From CAYPHJ01 sp964410485 (GTDB lineage: Bacteria; Desulfobacterota; Binatia; UBA9968), in assembly GCA_964410485.1 (NCBI GenBank), contig CAYPHJ010000039.1, positions 1 through 40,324 on the forward strand: 40,324 nt of DNA. The letters run 5' to 3'. A model generated the notes under the pieces. That model did no database searches, was not told the origin of the DNA, and saw only the letters and a program-made list of their open reading frames with translations. A program made the translations under genes and the position numbers. Of the stretch, positions 38,460 to 40,324 are shown one piece after another (position 1 is the stretch's first letter; each line of letters opens with the position of its first letter).

Positions 38460-40324
38460 TTACCTGATCGGCAAAGTGAAGCTGAACTTGCTGCCTTTGC
38501 TTGGCTCGCTTTCGACCCAGATTTTGCCGCCGTGCATCTCGACGAACTTTCGCGTCAGCGTTAAGCCAAGCCCGGTGCCCTCGCGTTTTTGCGCATAGTT
38601 GGTACCTACCTGGCGGAACTCTTCGAAGATGGCCTCCTGATCTTCTTTGGCGATGCCGATGCCCGTATCGGTGACAGAAACAATTACCGCGCTGTCACCC
38701 ATGCTTGCCGCCACTGAAATGTTCCCGCCCTCGGGAGTACATTTGACCGCGTTGGTCAGCAGATTAACCAAAATCTGTTTCAGCTTCCGCTCGTCGCCGG
38801 TGAAGTCGCTGATGCGGCCGTCGATCGCCCGGTCGAGTTTGATCCCATGCCGGCTTGCGCGGTCGCGGACGAGCAATAGCGCGTTGTCGATCGCCAAAGG
38901 CAAATCGAATGTCGTTACCTCCAGCTCCATTCGTCCAGCCTCGATCTTTGAGAGATCCAGGATGTCATTGATCAGCGAGAGAAGATGCCGTCCGGAGGAA
39001 AGAATGTCATCGACGTATTCGTTCTGTTTGTCATTCAGCTCGCCGAACATTCTCTCCAGTAGAACCTCTGAGAACCCGATAATCGCATTGAGCGGCGTAC
39101 GCAGCTCATGGGAAACGTTGGCGAGAAACTCCGACTTGTGGCGGTTTGCCGCTTCGAGCTCCCGGCTCTTCGTTTCGATCTCACGGAACAGCCGCGCGTT
39201 TTGAATCGCCAGTACCGATTGCGTTGCGAAAGTTTGTAAGAGAGTCACCACCTCGGGCGCAAAAGTTCCCGGCGTGCGACGAAAAATCGACAACCCGCCC
39301 ATGATCTTTCCTTCGCGCAGGAGCGGAACCGACAACAGAGATCGGTAGCCGAGCCGTCTCAGCACGGGCCTGATATGCGTCCCGCCGAAATCGTTTTGAT
39401 CGAGGATATCCGGAACTTCTAGGGGTTCCCGGCGCTCCGCCGCTTGACCCACTGCCCCGGCGCCCAGCCGGATTGAGCCAGAGTGCAACGCTTCGACCAA
39501 CTCCTGCTCAATTTGGTGACTGCCCCTGAGTCGAAATTCCTGCGTCGACTCGTCAAACTCGTAGATTGCTCCACCGGCAGCGCCTGTAAGTTGGACAGCG
39601 TGGGCTGCGATGCGCGTCAAGACGGTTTCGAGGTCCAGTGTAGAACCGACTGCCTGGGCGACTTCCCCCAAGGCTCTCAATTCTCCAACTGAACGCGCCA
39701 GCTCCGCGGTCCGTGACTCCAGTTGCTGGAACAGCCGTACGTTCTCGATGGCAATCACAGCCTGGCTGGCGAAGGTTTTGAGGAGATCGACCTGGTTATC
39801 AGAGAACGGACGGACCTCCGTTCGGCGTATGGCAATAGCCCCGATTGCTACACCCTCTCGCAGCAATGGCACAGCCAGCACCGTGCGGGCGCCGGTAGCT
39901 TCTCGGCGAGACTTGGCATCCGGGAATTCACTTTCAACCGCTATTGCCATGTCGTCGACGTGAATAGGTTGGCGCGCAATGATCGCTCGGCCGGTCGGTG
40001 ACCCACGAGTGATGCCACGCCGCGTATTCCCAACTGGCATAGTACCGCACGCCGCCACTATTTCTAGCATATCGCCATCGACACGATAGATAAGGGCATC
40101 GATCGCCTCGCAAAGGCGCGCAGCGCTGCGCGCCACTACATCCAACACCGGTTGAACATCCGTAGGCGAGCTGGCGATGACCCCGAGGATCTCGCTCGTG
40201 GCCGTCTGCTGCTCTAACGCTTCGGTGAGTTGACGGTTGCGATCTTCCAGTTCTTTGAACAACCGCACGTTCTCGATGGCGATGACCGCCTGCGCGGCAA
40301 AAGTCTTGAGAAGGGCAATCTGTT
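38460..40324 (-). CDS. Multi-GAF sensor histidine kinase (N-terminus beyond the window)
   Basis: The reading frame remains open to the right edge, so the gene is partial; at least 620 codons are visible. The edge codes for QIALLKTFAAQAVIAIENV, the end of one more GAF domain. Then come two full GAF domains (in ORF numbering from 40268 about 25-180 and 205-365), both ending in FASQAVIAIENVRLF-like or FATQSVLAIQNARLF-like helices, which suggests tandem duplication. The HisKA box FLANVSHELRTPLNAI carries the phospho-His. ATPase motifs: LLTNAVKCTPEGG, DTGIGIAKED, GTGLGLTLTRKFVEMHGG. No transmembrane segment is seen in the visible part. It likely signals to the CheY-like regulator and perhaps the REC-cyclase downstream. 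Confidence 0.93.
   Translation of the reverse strand, partial: QIALLKTFAAQAVIAIENVRLFKELEDRNRQLTEALEQQTATSEILGVIASSPTDVQPVLDVVARSAARLCEAIDALIYRVDGDMLEIVAACGTMPVGNTRRGITRGSPTGRAIIARQPIHVDDMAIAVESEFPDAKSRREATGARTVLAVPLLREGVAIGAIAIRRTEVRPFSDNQVDLLKTFASQAVIAIENVRLFQQLESRTAELARSVGELRALGEVAQAVGSTLDLETVLTRIAAHAVQLTGAAGGAIYEFDESTQEFRLRGSHQIEQELVEALHSGSIRLGAGAVGQAAERREPLEVPDILDQNDFGGTHIRPVLRRLGYRSLLSVPLLREGKIMGGLSIFRRTPGTFAPEVVTLLQTFATQSVLAIQNARLFREIETKSRELEAANRHKSEFLANVSHELRTPLNAIIGFSEVLLERMFGELNDKQNEYVDDILSSGRHLLSLINDILDLSKIEAGRMELEVTTFDLPLAIDNALLLVRDRASRHGIKLDRAIDGRISDFTGDERKLKQILVNLLTNAVKCTPEGGNISVAASMGDSAVIVSVTDTGIGIAKEDQEAIFEEFRQVGTNYAQKREGTGLGLTLTRKFVEMHGGKIWVESEPSKGSKFSFTLPIR

Overview
The window reads as a chromosomal scaffold from an uncultivated Gram-negative bacterium. 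Outer-membrane style lipoproteins, an OmpA/Pal protein and a LolD/FtsX-type transporter indicate two membranes. Base composition looks moderately GC-rich (by eye, not counted). Two 100-base N runs, one flanked by identical 55-base contig ends, point to a metagenome assembly. The gene mix (reductive-dehalogenase-like proteins, amidohydrolases, GAF/PAS kinases, many dispersed intergenic repeats) would suit lineages such as Methylomirabilota, Tectomicrobia, Binatota or Desulfobacterota relatives. The sequence alone does not settle this.

Layout. 0-4.7 kb: minus-strand fumC and a FrdA/SdhA flavoprotein, with a broken flavoprotein remnant between them, then a plus-strand family 5 uracil-DNA glycosylase. 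4.9-11.1 kb: a long FAD/Fe-S D-2-hydroxyacid dehydrogenase, an unknown 169-aa protein, threonine synthase and trpS. 11.3-14.9 kb: the most unusual block, with a GlcG/HbpS-like (DUF336) protein, a full reductive-dehalogenase-like protein (RdhA), a second RdhA paralogue lacking its Fe-S domain, and an 8-Cys ferredoxin fused to a second DUF336 domain. 15.0-20.3 kb: small conserved proteins of unknown function (two with clear zinc-ribbon-like Cys pairs, one with a single pair, one of the set frameshifted), a trypsin-like lipoprotein and a hybrid PAS histidine kinase. 20.3-28.2 kb: rlmD, DUF309, an ABC exporter pair, an OmpA-like lipoprotein, VanZ and an MFS carrier. 28.6-30.8 kb: NAD-type isocitrate dehydrogenase and an EamA permease. 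31.2-35.4 kb: three minus-strand hydrolases (N-acyl-D-amino-acid deacylase type, ACMSD-type amidohydrolase, and an M24 fold protein that has lost metal ligands). 35.6-40.3 kb: a signalling block (REC-cyclase, CheY-like regulator, GAF histidine kinase cut by the window edge) interrupted by a VapBC-like toxin-antitoxin pair and by a GxxExxY gene framed by inverted repeats.

The intergenic DNA is dominated by several repeat families built on one plan: a short unit (6, 7, 8 or 9 nt) repeated in phase in one arm and inverted in the other. There are also four copies of a GTCATNCTGA-type inverted repeat, one complete and one partial copy of a CTAG-ended palindromic element, and a palindrome inserted in frame inside the second rdhA gene. 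Several repeats touch or contain the stop codon of the neighbouring gene.

The candidate new system is the DUF336 / RdhA / Fe-S-less RdhA / ferredoxin-DUF336 block. No Tat signal or RdhB-like anchor is visible, so a cytoplasmic corrinoid enzyme with its own electron donor and cofactor-handling partners is the working hypothesis. No tRNA, rRNA or CRISPR array was recognised.
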